A stretch of 64,000 nt of DNA from Calendula officinalis (GCA_963853835.1 OY970823.1:10062001-10126000); one strand, 5' to 3'. Positions 33,852 through 47,109 are shown, counted from the first letter of the stretch. A program made the numbers and translations. Notes: generated by a model not told the origin, from the letters alone.

Positions 33852-34894
33852 ACATGTAAATACCTTTCAATTATTAATCTGAAAACACATTAAATCCACC
33901 CACGTCAGAACGAGTTCAGTTAACAAATGGGTCAAGGGTCAAGTTAAACCCGTTACATGAGACCTTACTTTCCTTTCCTGTCTGGCCATTTCTGGGTGCA
34001 AGGACCTTACCAAAGCTAAATAATTTTAGTAAACCATGGTTCATCAGGAGTTCAAGTGAACGACAACTAACAATAAGAATCACAACAAATATGAAAGCAA
34101 ATATAATGACAATAGAGCATAGCTTAGTTACCTTTTTAAGACCCATAGCAAGAGCTACAATATAAATCACTTTTGCTTCGTTTAACTGCTCTGATGAAAA
34201 AAATTAGCAACATATTACGTAACGAAATTCGATTCCGGTTTATGAACTATATGCACCGTATGCAATAATGATTGCACATTGCTAAAACATATTCTTAAAA
34301 TAGAGAACATACCAATTTCACAGATCTGATATTTGATTGATAACTCTGTTCATTTGAGTGTGTAACAACGTCTCTAACTCTGAATTTCAAGAGGATAGTA
34401 CACATAAAATTAAATAAACCATGAATCCCCTAAAAACCGGATATAATCTTTACGCATTATTAAATCTTAAATTTGAAGGACAAATAACAAGTTAATAACT
34501 TACACCTAGCACGAATTCATCTCCGTATAAAAAGAGTCATATGCCGCATACGCAACCTTAAGTGATTCCGATGCTTAAACTATGTGAATCTGGAGAACAT
34601 GGTGAAATTTAGATGGAAAAGATGAAGCCATTGCAGAGCCAGAGTGAAGTTTGAAGGAGCCGAGGCAGAATCGAGGAGGTTAATAGTTAGGTCATGGGGA
34701 ACTTAATCGACGGGTAAGAAGTTTGATGGTATCGAGGCTTTTGCATATGAAAGTTGAAGGAACCGAGGGAATTGAGGGAATCCAGGAGCTTTCTGATTGA
34801 GGTTACGGGAAGTGCGAACTGTTGAGGGGGATGGGGTATTTTTATTTAGCACACAACAAATTACGTTATGTATATTGATTATTAAATAAAAACA

Positions 34895-34972
34895 TCGAAC
34901 CCTGTACGTCAGTCGGTTAACACTCTCGTGTGAGATACTCTAGGTCCCTTGTTCGAAACCTGCTCCTGGCAT
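34895..34972 (+). other. tRNA-derived fragment (SINE-like head)
   Basis: An A-box-like TCAGTCGGTTAAC and a B-box-like TTGTTCGAAACC are spaced as in a tRNA, ending CCTGGCA. The arms do not fold into a full cloverleaf by eye, so it is a remnant or SINE head. Confidence 0.35.
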
Positions 34973-35073
34973 TATTTTTTCAACGAAAGGCAATCTAGAA
35001 ATGGAAAGTATTTGGCTGAATCTTGATAATTGTATTTAGGGAAAGGTTCTAAATGCATTATATATAGTAGAGA

Positions 35074-36535
35074 TAAATATTAGTTTTAAAATAAAATAAA
35101 ATAGTGTACCACCTTGTTCACATGTAGAGAGTTGGAGACATGCTTGTTTTCTATTGTTTCACAAACGCAGCCTCCCGACGAACGTAATGGAGATTGACAA
35201 CTGTACGGAGACAATCCACGCATCGGAATACACCTGGTTTTTTTGACCTTTTGCAATTTCAGTCCCTAGTAATTAACATTGATGCAAAACAGTCCTCAAG
35301 TTATTCTTTTTGCTAACCACTCCTAATTTGGAAATTTATTGGTAACCCCTTTAATACTTCCTTAAAATGATAACAATATTTTTATAGCATTCACGTTTTT
35401 TTTATATGGCTACTTTCATAAAAATATATTAATATTTTCAGATAAAAATAGCCAATTATCCCCAATGGTATAAAACGAATCATTGCCTAATTGGCCTTGA
35501 TTTGATTTTATGAGTAACAATAGACTAATTATTTTAGGATTTACCATAATAAAAAATGTTGTTTGAGAAATACTTAATTTTCATATTTCATGAGAATCGT
35601 AACATTGTGTACTCATATAATATGGTTACAATCACAATCATGGATATAATAGATACTATATTTGAGCAACGGAGAATAATGATGGTATTTTTTCCAGTTA
35701 TAATTGTCAAAATGAAATACGTAGTCGTTTATGGTTCGGGCTATATGTAAATTAAAATACTGATATATTTGTGTACATTTAAAATATTGTATTGAGTACA
35801 AATTAGGTTGTTTTAATTGAAACTATATTTGGTTTTAAAACTAAGAGACAACTTGTTTAAATTAACCTCTAAAAACACTAAATTTGTTGTCCAAATCAGC
35901 CATATTTGGTTTTATTGATCATCTAATACACACCTCTATAACTTTAAGTTGAATAAAATACAAGAATATAAAATATTCACAAAAACTTGAATACTCAAAA
36001 CATACAATTAAATCACGGTTTTTGTGTTGTTAATAAGCATGTCATAATTACATAATAAAAAGATTTACACTAGACATGGAAACCAAATATTTATAAAATC
36101 TATAGTTCAATTATATTGTAAGCTTAGTTATATTTTAAAAAAAGGCATATACACTATTTAAAAAATATATTCACGTAAAATGTCAAATATTATATATTAC
36201 AACTATTCATATAAAATATAAACTTAAATTAGTTAATTTACTATGATTATATAAAATTACAAGATCTTAAAAAACGTTTAGAAGGTTCGGAATCGCTAGA
36301 AAAAATATAAAAATACGGGTTTAAAGTAGCATAATATTTTATTAGGGTCAACAATGCAAAAGAACATTAAGTTGAGGGTCTTTCTCCTTCGACAAAACGG
36401 CGTTATATAATTTAAAATTTATTAGGTTGCTTCACGTCTGCTGATTCATCACCTCCTTCGTCGACTGTCCACCGATTAACAATTTTTTAATCTCAAAACA
36501 CTTTTGATTTTAGTTCTTGAAATCTTTACAATTCC
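35074..36535 (+). other. Upstream region of the first MSL gene
   Basis: AT-rich and non-coding. It should contain the promoter and 5' UTR of the gene at 36536. I see no decisive TATA box or repeat. Confidence 0.45.
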
Positions 36536-39500
36536 ATGGACAAGTTGAAAAAATCGTTCAGCATATCATCACAAAACGAACTACAAATCGAACCAGAAGA
36601 AAAACAAATCCTGCTTCCCCAAAACGATTTCACCATTGTTCAAGTTCAATCAGATACAGCTGCTGTTAAAGCTACTCCGATGGGTCCATCTCCGTCGATG
36701 TCGCCCCCGGATTCCGGCGAACGATGGAGAGAAATCGGAAAAGGTACAAGCGGCAATGTTGCAGGTACTACTACTAAAGAAGCAGAGCTAGCGGCTTACA
36801 AGGTTAACCCTATAGCAGAGCAGCAAAACCCTAACCCTAACAAGGTATGGAGAGAATCGAGCTATGGTTTCAGCCATGACAGTGATAAATTCGACTTCGG
36901 TACCTCCAATACGCCGTCGCCGCAGCTGTCGCCGGCGTTATCAAGGATTGCCGAGAGTCCCAACAACTACGACATGCTTTCACCTAGAGAGGTTAGGGTT
37001 TCGTTTCATGGAGAAGTGATTGAGCCGCAGCCTCTACGGCAGCGGTCCAACGGTAGTGGCCAGACCACAGGCGGCGGCAGCGAGGTTCTGATTTGCTCTG
37101 GAAACGCGGAGAAATCGAGCTTGTTGAGAACAAAAACAAAGTCTAGGTTAATGGATCCACCGGAGACAGATCAGAGGTCCGGTAGGTTATCAAAATCCGG
37201 GGGTTTAGGCAAAATTGGCAGCGAAATCGATGAAGATGATCCATTTTTAGACGACGATTTACCAGATGAATATAAGCAATTAAGGTATAATAAGTGGACT
37301 TTACTTCAATTATTTAGTTTAATACTAATTCTTGGTGCTTTAGTTTGTACACTCACAATCCCTATTTTCAAGCATAAAAAAGTATTTGATCTTGACTTAT
37401 GGAAATGGGTTGTTATGGTATTAGTTGTGATATGTGGAAGATTGGTTTCGGGTTGGGGGATTAGAATTATAGTAATCTTAATAGAACGAAACTTCATGTT
37501 AAGAAAACGGGTTTTGTATTTCGTGTACGGGTTACGAAAAGCCGTACAAAATTGCGTTTGGTTAACGTTAGTTTTAATCGCTTGGCAATGTATATTCGAT
37601 GAAAAAGTTGAAAAAGTGGGGCGTGGGAAAGTGGTTTTACCGTACATGACCAAAATATGGATTTGCCTTTTGGTCGGTACAATTGTTTGGTTACTAAAAA
37701 CATTACTAGTGAAAGTTCTGGCTTCTTCATTCCATGTGAGTACGTTTTTTGACCGGATTCAAGAATCGTTATTCAATCAATATGTAATCGAGACACTTTC
37801 GGGCCCACCGTTGATTGAGATTCAACAAGAATGCGAAGAAGAAGATCGAGTGATAGAAGAAGTACACAAATTTCAAAACGCGGGGGCCACTATACCGCCC
37901 GAACTTAAAGCGGATATATTTAAAAAAAGTGGGAGAATTATTGGAGCTTCAAGAGCAAATAGTCCAATAGGGGGTAAAAGTGGTAAATTTTCAGAAGTTA
38001 ATAATAATACTCCTAAAAAAGTTGATGAAGGAATTACAATTGCTCATTTACATAGGTTAAATCAAAAGAATATATCGGCTTGGAATATGAAAAGGTTGAT
38101 GAAAATTGTTCGGACTGGAGTTTTGTCTACTTTAGATGAACAATTACAGGGTACAACTGGGGATGAGGACGAATCTGCAGTGCAAATCACAAACGAAAAA
38201 CAGGCTAAAGTTGCTGCCAAGAAAATATTCGGGAATGTTGCTAAACGAGGATCTAAGTAAGTTCTTGTTCCTAATTTCATTAAATAGTAAGAAAGTTTCA
38301 AAAGTGTTGAGTCTAGCCACTTAAACTTTGCTTTCGCTTTATAATGATAACCAGGTTTCAAAAGTGTTCCAATAATGTAAAATTTACCTCTTATTATAGG
38401 TTATCAAGTCACTTTATGTAAATTTATAAAAAAAAATCATAGTTGGAACACTTACATTTATATATAAGGTGACCTAGTAGCCTATAATAGAAGGTAAATT
38501 TCATATGATTGGAACACTTTTGAAACTTGGTTATATTATTAGTCACTAGGTTATGACCCGTGAAAAATCACCGGTTTTCATAATTGAAACTGCCATGTGT
38601 CAAAAAAAAAGTTAGAAGGTAAACTAAAAAACTGCCATGTGTCAAGAAAAGGTTTGTTTTATTATAATAGTAGATAGTAGATAGTAGATTATATCTTATA
38701 TTTTGCTTCAACAGACGCATTTTTTTAGAGGATTTGATGCGTTTCCTTAGAGAAGATGAAGCTTTGAAGGCAATAGGACTTTTTGATGGGGAATGTGAAA
38801 CGAAAGGAATCAGCAAAGGAGCTCTAAAAAATTGGGTGGTACGTAATGATCGATCAACTTATTTCCATAATAAAACAACGTTTTTTTTTAAATTTAAAAA
38901 AAAAATATATTTATTTTTAGGTTAATGTATTCCGAGAACGAAGAGCTCTTGCATTGTCTCTCAACGACACAAAAACAGCTGTAAACAAACTTCATCAAAT
39001 GTTAAACATACTTGTCGGGATCTTAATTATAGTGATCTGGCTTCTAATCCTCAAAGTTGCAACCACACAGTTCTTCATATTCCTAAGTTCACAACTACTT
39101 TTGGTTGTTTTTGTGTTCGGGAACACATGCAAGACAACTTTTGAAGCCATGGTTTTCTTGTTTGTTATGCATCCGTTTGATGTAGGTGATCGGTGTGAAG
39201 TTGACAGTGTTCAGGTAATGTTTGAATATGTCCATTATATATTTCCATTTTGTCATTTTTATACGTGATGATTGCAGATGATAGTTGAAGAAATGAATAT
39301 ATTAACAACGGTTTTCTTGAGGTTTGATAACCAGAAAATTATATACCCAAACAGTGTTTTGGCCACAAAACCGATAGCTAATTATTATCGTAGTCCGGAT
39401 ATGGGAGATGCTATCGATTTTTGTATTCATGTATCAACTCCTCTTGAAAAGGTGGCCTTGATGAAGGAAAGAATAACAAGGTATGCATTAATATTTAGTA

Positions 39501-39856
39501 ATAATGATATTAATTATAATGAATTCGTCCAATTTTGACGAATATCATTCATTTTCTTGTGTAGCTACATTGAGGACAGGTGTGAGCATTGGTACCCGTC
39601 ACCTTCAATCGTGGTGAGAGACGTGGAAGACTTGAATCGGGTAAACATGACAATATGGCCTTCACACCGTATGAATTTCCAAGATATGGGTGAAAGATGG
39701 AAAAGAAGAGCTCTTTTAGTTGAAGAAATGATTAAAGTCTTTAAAGATCTTGATATTGAATACCGTATGCTGCCCGTTGATGTTAATTTCCGTAACATGC
39801 CTAATTTGACCTCAAATCGGCTTCCCTCAAATTGGACCGCTTGCAAAAATTCATGA
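36536..39856 (+). CDS. MSL10-like: Mechanosensitive channel MscS-like, MSL10 group (gene 1)
   Basis: Forms a stretch-gated anion-preferring channel in the plasma membrane (family knowledge). Five exons: 36536-38256, 38715-38838, 38921-39214, 39278-39480 and 39565-39856, giving 877 aa with all GT..AG junctions in frame. The ATG is in context TTCCATGGA. Exon 1 holds a long disordered, Ser/Pro-rich N-terminus (about 255 aa; in this group linked to cell-death signalling) and four membrane segments, the first at about residues 258-281. Exon 2 holds RIFLEDLMRFLREDE. Exon 3 holds RERRALALSLNDTK, a fifth membrane segment and the pore helix with VFGNTCKT. Exons 3-4 give HPFDVGDRCEVD and ILTTVFLR of the MscS beta domain. 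It is longer than the Arabidopsis member (about 730 aa) because of the N-terminus. It appears intact. Confidence 0.95.
38348..38533. mobile_element. Small TIR MITE in intron 1 of MSL gene 1
   Basis: Terminal inverted repeats of about 40 bp: AACCAGGTTTCAAAAGTG on the left and the reverse complement (CACTTTTGAAACTTGGTT) on the right. Non-coding, about 186 bp. The superfamily is not determined. Confidence 0.7.
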
Positions 39857-40370
39857 TACTTTTAGTGGTGAGGTTTTTAAACTACTTTTTTGAAGAACCG
39901 TTTAGGATGTAGGTTGCATTACATTTTGCACTTATTATTTGGTAGAATACTTGATGCATATGTAAATACTTTTGCCAAGCCTTTGGAACAATAGGATGGT
40001 TGGTGTTGCGGATCATTTCTTTGTTTCGTTTGTGTTATATTTTGTTTTCCTTATCGGCTTGTTTTGGGGGTCTTGTTTATGTTATGTGAAAATAAAGACT
40101 TTTTGAATAAATAAATTATCATAAATACTAAATAATATTATAACCAGTTCAAATAGTATTGTAAATCAGTTCAACTATTTTTAGGACATCAACTAGTTAA
40201 ATACAAAACTCAAGTTTTACAACACAACACTAATTTGAAAAAAAGCAGCTCCTTATTAGCGTACACTTTTGCTATCAAATGTTAAAAACATATAATTTGA
40301 ATAAAAAAGCAGCTCCTTATTAGCATACACTTTTGCTATCAAATGTTGAAAACGCATACTAACAAGTACT
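39857..40370. other. Convergent 3' flanks of the two MSL genes
   Basis: Only 514 bp separate the two stop codons. An AATAAA lies at about 40091 on the plus strand for gene 1. A tandem duplication occupies 40243-40355. No gene. Confidence 0.6.
40243..40355. repeat. Tandem duplication, two copies of about 55 bp
   Basis: AGCAGCTCCTTATTAGCGTACACTTTTGC is present twice (40245 and 40306) with the following AATGTT(A/G)AAAAC, one or two base changes between copies. Confidence 0.85.
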
Positions 40371-43339
40371 CTATATAAATGGAGGCATATTTTTGACATT
40401 TACCTCGAGAGGAGGCAATTTGTACTCGATGTTGAGCTTTCTAAACACCCTAATCATCTCCAAGATCAATTCACTTCTCCTTTCCCATCGTTGTGTCATG
40501 TCATGATGGTTTACGACATGTTTAGGCCATAAAACCATGTTTAACCGGTTCATGTCCTCTACCCCTTTCACAATTATTACTGCATCATCGAACCAAAAAT
40601 CGCTCTTTTTTCCAACATACCTAGAAATAGATAATATAAGACCATACCATAAAATACCAACTTTTTTCGGCTTTGAACTTATATGAGCACAAGGTGTCGA
40701 CGGGTGTTAAACTCATGTTAAAGACATTTTTACTCTATAGCATGATTTTAACTCTTATCTCAAAATTACACTCCATGGTTTAAAATTTCTATAACATGTC
40801 TTTGGGATAAACAAAAATTACCATAAAGTAATCACATTTTTTTTAAAAGAAAAAATAAAAAACTGCCTTGACATGCGATAAACCGATGGTGCCGGGGTAT
40901 TTAGCGCCGCCATTGGCGTGGTTTGGTGAGCTCTTCTAATCTCAACCGTGATTTTAAAAGGTTATTGGTGCAAAATATGATTGTCTCACTTTTCTTAAAC
41001 GGAGTGCAATTTGATATTGGCCTAAAATTTTAAGTTTATATGAAACAACTTAAACATGAACTCTTGTGATTGCAAATAGAAGAAGTTTTGGAGTTTGTGT
41101 ACATACTCTTTGATCTCTTGTTTCATTTCTTGAATCTTCTTCCATGGAGTAGAGATGTCGATGGAGAATTCGATCTCATCTTCCATTGCAGGACTGCGAC
41201 TATAATTACCAATGGATTTTGTAGCTAACACGCTGTTCGGGTATATTACTTTCTGGCTGTCACGTCTCATGAATACTGTCGTTAGAATGCTCATCTCATC
41301 CACTGTCATCTAAAACCAACAAGCTGCTTTAAACTACCGGATTATAACATGATTATTATAACTTAGGTTATAAATGTTATTAGTGAAGATGTACAAATCA
41401 TCAATTGGTGCCACCAAAGGGCACCATAATCGCCGGAAACCACCAACTGCCACCCTTAAACAGTATCATCTGAGGGTGGCAATTTCTAACCCGACACGAA
41501 ATTGACACGGAAATAAAAAGGTTTGGATTGTGCTAAAGAAGTTTTTGGTCAGTCTTGGGTCGACCTAACTTGGGTCGACCTAACTGACTTGTTTATTAAA
41601 TGGGGTAGGTTGAGGTCGATGATAATTTAAATGGGTCAACCCGCCAACGTGTCTAATTATTATAACGCAACCGTATCAACTACCCATTTACAAGTAAATG
41701 GGCCGAAAGTGTTATTATAAACACATTATTACCTGTGTGCCATCCACTTCACATCGATCACCGACATCGTAGGGATGCATTATAAATAAGAAGACGATGG
41801 ACTCAAATACCGTCTTCCCAGTGTCACCAAATACGTATACTCCCAAAGCAAGTTGTGTTGTTAGAAATATCAAGAATTGAGTAACGGGGGCCCCACAAAT
41901 TATAAGCCAGATTACCAAAATCATGACTGATACGATTGCGTTCATTATATGATGGAGATCATCCACTGCCGTTTTTGTATCGTTGACGGATAAAGCTAGC
42001 GTCCTCCTCTCTGTATATGCTTCCATCTTTACAATTAAAAATAAGAAAAGAAATGTGTCACAAATTATTTTAAAGTTATGAGGAGATCGAGTAGTATTAA
42101 AATTACATTACATTTTATATAAGAATATTAATTAAATATAGAATTCCATTATGATGCGCAGACCCAAGTGTAAAGGAACGGATTTTTTTCTTATGGACCC
42201 CAAGATATAGTGAGAAACAAAGCTACACTAAAATTGGCATAACTTAGACTACGGGCTCCATTTCAAGCCAGACAAATTGAAGTTTGCAATGAGGAGAACA
42301 TGGTGGTAAACTAGAACTTTTGGGCCCAATAATATTATATTTTGGTAGTTATTTGCATTTTAAACTTTTTGTCTAGTTTGTGGACTTTGTTGTGGGTCCC
42401 TTTTTCTTTTTAAGCCCATTCGAAAATCTAGAAATAACATAACCCAAAACCGAAGTGATGACATGTTTCGGTTTCAGATGGTTTTTGGTTCATTTAAATT
42501 TTTTCGGCCAAAATGCTAACCCATAAAACCGATGACTAAATTCATGGCATTCTTTTAATGAACGTGTTTTGAAATAGATTATCTTAAGATTTAAAAAACA
42601 AATGAGACCGGTCTGTGTTCTTGTTTAAAACAAAAGTATTTTGAAAAGAAATTATTTACCATCCAATGAATGAAACCTTGCTCAGTTATTTCCACTTTAC
42701 ACATTGATCCAGCAAACAATTCTTTGGCTTTTGTAAGTTTATCCTCACCCAGCAGCTGCTTCAGATCTTCGACAGTGATACACCTTTTCATATTCATAGA
42801 TCACTTAAGACAAATATGCATATAATAAAATTAATTTGTGAAATTTTAAAGGATTAAACAATTTCTTAACTATATAGAAATTTATATTACCCCTCAACAC
42901 AAAATGATCAACTGTTGGACACGCAACAAGTCAAACAGAATTTTAGGGGCTGAATACTAAGTCAACCGAAGTTTAGAAGAAAACCATCGCCAAGATGTTT
43001 AAGCGTTAAAATGCCCAATTAGTGAAAGTTTTTAGATTAAAATATGGGTTTTGCTAATGACAGTCCTTAGGGTTGTCACTAACATGCATAAAAAGCTTGT
43101 ACATTGATTAAAAAAGTAATGTTTCTAAAATTCAGGGGTTTGTCTTTTGTGTATTTTGTCTTCTTAAAGGCTGTCATTAGCATTTTCCTTAAAATATAAT
43201 TCACCTTATTATTTATACCAAAAGTTTATGAAGGTCACACTTTTGACTTATGAATGACGCACTTTGAGTTATGTTTTATCTCACATATAAAATCAATAAA
43301 ATTGTTTCAACATGCCAAAAGTCCCACAAAAAGTGTATT

Positions 43340-43402
<63 letters not shown>

Positions 43403-44636
43403 GTGTATTTATTCGTAAAGTTAGATCGTATGGGAAAAATAAGATTTTTGTATCATTTTGACATGCTAATTCTTTATATGAAATTCAATAGAAAGTGTTT
43501 TGAATAAACACAAGTACACAACAAACCCTGCCTGGCCATTTTGACACGTACCAAGAAATTACCCGTATCAACCCGTTACCCAAACCGCCAGTCCACTTTT
43601 TCCCACTACGAGAGTGCGAGATTGCTTACTCCGATTGCCGAGCCACCCTTCGAAATATCTCACGGGCAAGATGTTTTACATATTCGTATCTGGCTCGTAA
43701 CGAACACTCGTCTTCATCTTCCTCATCCGAACGAACGGGTAGATCCTCATCCACCATCATCAAACAAGGTAGATCACCCGCTTGCACAATTTCTATCATT
43801 CGTTTCACTTTCAACACCGTTACTTTTTTCTTTCCAAACACCTCCCTACATAACTTACCGCACATTCCCTCTCCGTTTCTACCCTTAATTACATCCCCAC
43901 CAAGCTTTTTAATCACATATTGCTTGTATAATGACACTCTAATCCGCCTAAAGAACGATATGAGATGGAAAGAAGCAGCCAAAACCTTAACTATAATCGT
44001 TTTCAAAAGCCATATTAGAGTACCCACTAGTAAACATACCATAATTTTCCTTAAAATGCCACTTACGCCATTGTCCACCGCGATAAAATGCCATGTAATC
44101 GTGACTAAACTCAACCAAACGACATTTTCAATCGACTGCCTTATCCCATACACAACATACAAAACACCTATTCTCAAATGAAAATTCGACTCGATTATCG
44201 AGACCACGATTTGTACACCCCAACCGGCGATTAATTTCCCACAAATAACCACTAAGAGAAATAGTTCCCATTTCCATATTGGAACATCCCACATTTCTAA
44301 CACTTTCAACACGGAAATGGAAAGTGTGCAAATAAATGAAGCTAGAAGTAACACGAGTAATGCCCATTGCGCATTTTTTAGAAGACGGTTTTTCTTTAGG
44401 TGGCTATTTTCTTCAGTGACGCAATCGATTTCGAAATCATCCTCCGAGAACCAAGTGTAGTCTTTCTTGGGACCCGACTTTTTCTTTACCTTCGAACATG
44501 GATCATCGTATGGAGCATGATCCCATGCCGTTTCTTCATAGGGTGAACTATAATTTCCCGTTTGTGAAGGACAGTGAGGTGCGTTATCCGTGACCTTGAA
44601 AAGAAATTCGTTTAATGAGTTGTTTGTAGAGGCCAT
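40371..44636 (-). CDS. MSL-like: Mechanosensitive channel MscS-like, MSL10 group (gene 2)
   Basis: Minus strand, five exons: 44636-43630, 42783-42660, 42026-41733, 41309-41107 and 40620-40371, giving 625 aa. Exons 2, 3 and 4 are 124, 294 and 203 nt, exactly as in gene 1, so the two share ancestry. The start is taken as the ATG at 44636 (context TTCCCATGGCC); the frame is open a little further but without ATG. The N-terminus before the first membrane segment is only about 95 aa, against about 255 in gene 1. Four membrane segments lie in exon 1. Exon 3 has the pore segment with VYVFGDTGKT, where gene 1 and the family form have VFGNTCKT, and HPYDVGDRCEVD. It ends soon after NVKNMPPFI. It appears intact and is probably a plasma membrane channel with different N-terminal control. 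Confidence 0.93.
43341..43400. repeat. (ATA)n microsatellite in intron 1 of MSL gene 2
   Basis: About 20 ATA/TAA trinucleotide units. It gives a spurious poly-Asn ORF on the plus strand. Confidence 0.97.
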
Positions 44637-45058
44637 GGGAACGATTTTAGGTAGCAAAAGAAAAGAGCTCTATGTGATGCCTTTATAGGACACCGGAAGG
44701 CTACCTACACAACACAACAACAGGTATCATGTAACTATATTTTGTGATGATAAATTAGTTGGTGATGGGCGATGGTGATGATGGCTAGTGGTGGTGGTCG
44801 TGGATGGTGGGTGGTGGGCGGTGGTGGTGGTAATCTTAACATTTTAAAGTTTAAGGGATTAATAAGGATAATTATAGTCTAAATAATGAAGATATGGTCT
44901 GCTACCTTAGGGCGTTGTGTTAATAACGCAAACGTCACAAGTTCAAGTCTTGCATAATCCATATTTTTGATAAACACAAACCTGTCCTGAAAATAATAAG
45001 TATGTTCGCTGAAATTTAATGCTTGTTAATTTGGCGATGTCCAAATGCATTATATATA
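44637..45058 (-). other. Upstream region of MSL gene 2
   Basis: Promoter side of the minus-strand gene. 44765-44835 is a GGT/GGTGAT-rich low-complexity stretch. 44898-44962 resembles a tRNA-derived remnant (B-box-like AAGTTCAAGTCTTGC). No gene. Confidence 0.45.
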
Positions 45059-45373
45059 CTTCCTCCGTATCAAAATAAGTGACACAAATTGGCTTACACG
45101 CTTTTTGAGGTAAAAGATTAAAGTTGAGGTTAAAATAGATTAAAGTACATAATTAGTGGAGAATGGGTCCCACTTTTTTCTTGAATAAAGTGATATTAAT
45201 GAGTTTTATAAGTAAAAGTAAGGGTATAAGAGTAATTTCATTGTATTAAAGTGGATAGTTAGTGGGTATGGGTCCCAATATTTTTACCAAATAAGGAAAC
45301 TTTTCAAAGTGTGTCACTTATTTTGATACACCCTAAAATGGAAAGTGTGTCACTTATTTTGATACGGAGGAAG
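45059..45373. mobile_element. Stowaway-type MITE
   Basis: CTTCCTCCGTATCAAAATAA at one end and its reverse complement at the other, flanked by TA. 315 bp, non-coding. Confidence 0.92.
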
Positions 45374-46650
45374 TATTAAAGATAAAAACAACATATCGAA
45401 AGGTATAGATGTGGATGAACGATGAAGAAATCACGAGTGGCTTCTTTTGTGGATGCATTGGAATTTGATTCGTATGGAACCACAAAGAGCATGAAACATG
45501 CTTGTCATGGCGAATTTCAGAAAGGAGCTCGAATGGATGATTTTAAAGAATTTACTTTTACTAAAAAGACATATCAGTGACAATGATGGGAAAACCCAAA
45601 ATAAATCTTTACGACCCTTTAAACAAACGAAAGAAAAATGACAAGACGAATCACATTTCAATCAAGATAGGATAATAGAATAAAGTTTAAATTAAAAAAA
45701 TAGCATATAGAATCAAACATTTTTATTACTCGATTTGAATAATGTGACCAAAATAGCTTTATGTTCCGTTCAATCGGTGTCATCAAGACCTCTATGTCTA
45801 TTATCTCTCTACGTGCACTGCTCCTAAGACGCTTGCAAATGGTCTGTCGATGTAGAGTAATTAAATAACGAGAATACAAATTGTAACAATATCTATTTCA
45901 AAATTACATTAAAGTATTCAAATTGATTCAACTCAAGAACACAAATTTTAGAAAAAAATCAATTTTCATAAAATGAAAACTATGAAACTTATATCATATA
46001 AATCCTAAAATAGGTCTAGATTTTCAAATATGCCTAAATATACAAACCAGTCGAAAACTGGGTCTAAACAAAGTCTAAAAATTAAACAAAAGGATTTAAA
46101 ATGCAAATAATTTTCAAAATACAACGCTTTTGGGACCGAAAGTTCCATAAAACAGGATGTATTCCTCGACACAAGCTTCGATTTTATTGGTTGTACGTCC
46201 TGAAAAGGAGACTCGTTGCAAAATTATACTCATTTTAATACAACCTATTTCCTAACATAATCTTGGACTTTAATAAACAAAAAATATATTCGTCCACATT
46301 TAGGTGTGCATTAATACCCCAAAGTGAAGCTCCGTCGGTTTGTGACACTGATGGAATGGACCTTGGGTTCTCACGGTGAGTTCCATGTGTCGGTTTGGCA
46401 AAGAGGAAGATAGCTTATTAGCACAGTATGATTGGCAAAATGTTTTGAAGGAATTGGGATTTATTAAAAAGTATTAAAATTTAAAGGAAACAAGTCAAAT
46501 AATAGCTCCCGAGTTTAGAAGAATTGAAATTAACAAAGCCTTAGTATATATAGCTGTAAGTTTTCCTTCAATATATACAACGAAGTTTAATTATCCGGCT
46601 TCGTTAGGGATTAAAAATTTTACATTTTAAAAACTTGAATTTGTTAATTA
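45374..46650. other. Unassigned AT-rich stretch
   Basis: No gene recognised. The ORFs here are short and low-complexity. A short imperfect hairpin lies at about 46346-46392 (GACACTGATGGAA / TTCCATGTGTC). Confidence 0.45.
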
Positions 46651-46912
46651 CTCCCTCCGTCCCTAAATAAAGTTCCCATTTGGGTTGGGCACAACATTTT
46701 AGGAGATAGTTAATGGTGGGGTATTTGGTATTACTTTTGATTAAAATATAAGATTTGATTGGAGAGAGAAAGTATTTTAAGAGATAATAGTGGTGAAAGT
46801 ATTTGTAATAATATTATTATATTAAGTGGACCCCTTATTTTGAGAAATGGGAACTTTATTTAGGGACAAAACTTGAAGGGGAAATGAGAACTTTATTTAG
46901 GGACGGAGGGAG
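46651..46912. mobile_element. Stowaway-type MITE
   Basis: CTCCCTCCGTCCCTAAATAA with a matching inverted end, flanked by TA at 46649-46650 and 46913-46914. 262 bp, same family as the copy at 6077. Confidence 0.93.
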
Positions 46913-47109
46913 TATATTTTTTAATCCGATGTGATAATATGATACGTAAGTTAATTTTATTTACCATGACTAAAGAATGCAACATTGTTTAGTTAAACTG
47001 AAAAGTATAATTTAGTTAAAACATAATAAATTAAACATTAATCAAAATGCCGCTGCGTTAATTCATCATCAACATTACAAATTGTTGGAGATCAAATATA
47101 GCCATCAGC

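Larger units (their letters stand above)
33297..35073 (-). mobile_element. Non-autonomous Helitron
   Basis: Minus-strand 5' end TCTCTACTATATATAATGC at 35073, preceded by A. The 3' end is CTAA at 33300-33297, followed by T, with a hairpin AGGGTAC...GTACCCT just inside it (33309-33341). A/T insertion, 5' TC, 3' CTRR and a subterminal hairpin are the Helitron hallmarks. No Rep/helicase ORF is present. It contains a captured exon and a tRNA-like stretch. Confidence 0.8.

Noticed and set aside
33916..34170. Hydrophobic 84-codon ORF on the minus strand in the Helitron
   Set aside because: It looks membrane-like, but there is no homologue I recognise, no supporting splice sites, and the surroundings are Helitron filler.
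43271..43507. Poly-asparagine protein
   Set aside because: Translation of an (ATA)n microsatellite in an intron of MSL gene 2.
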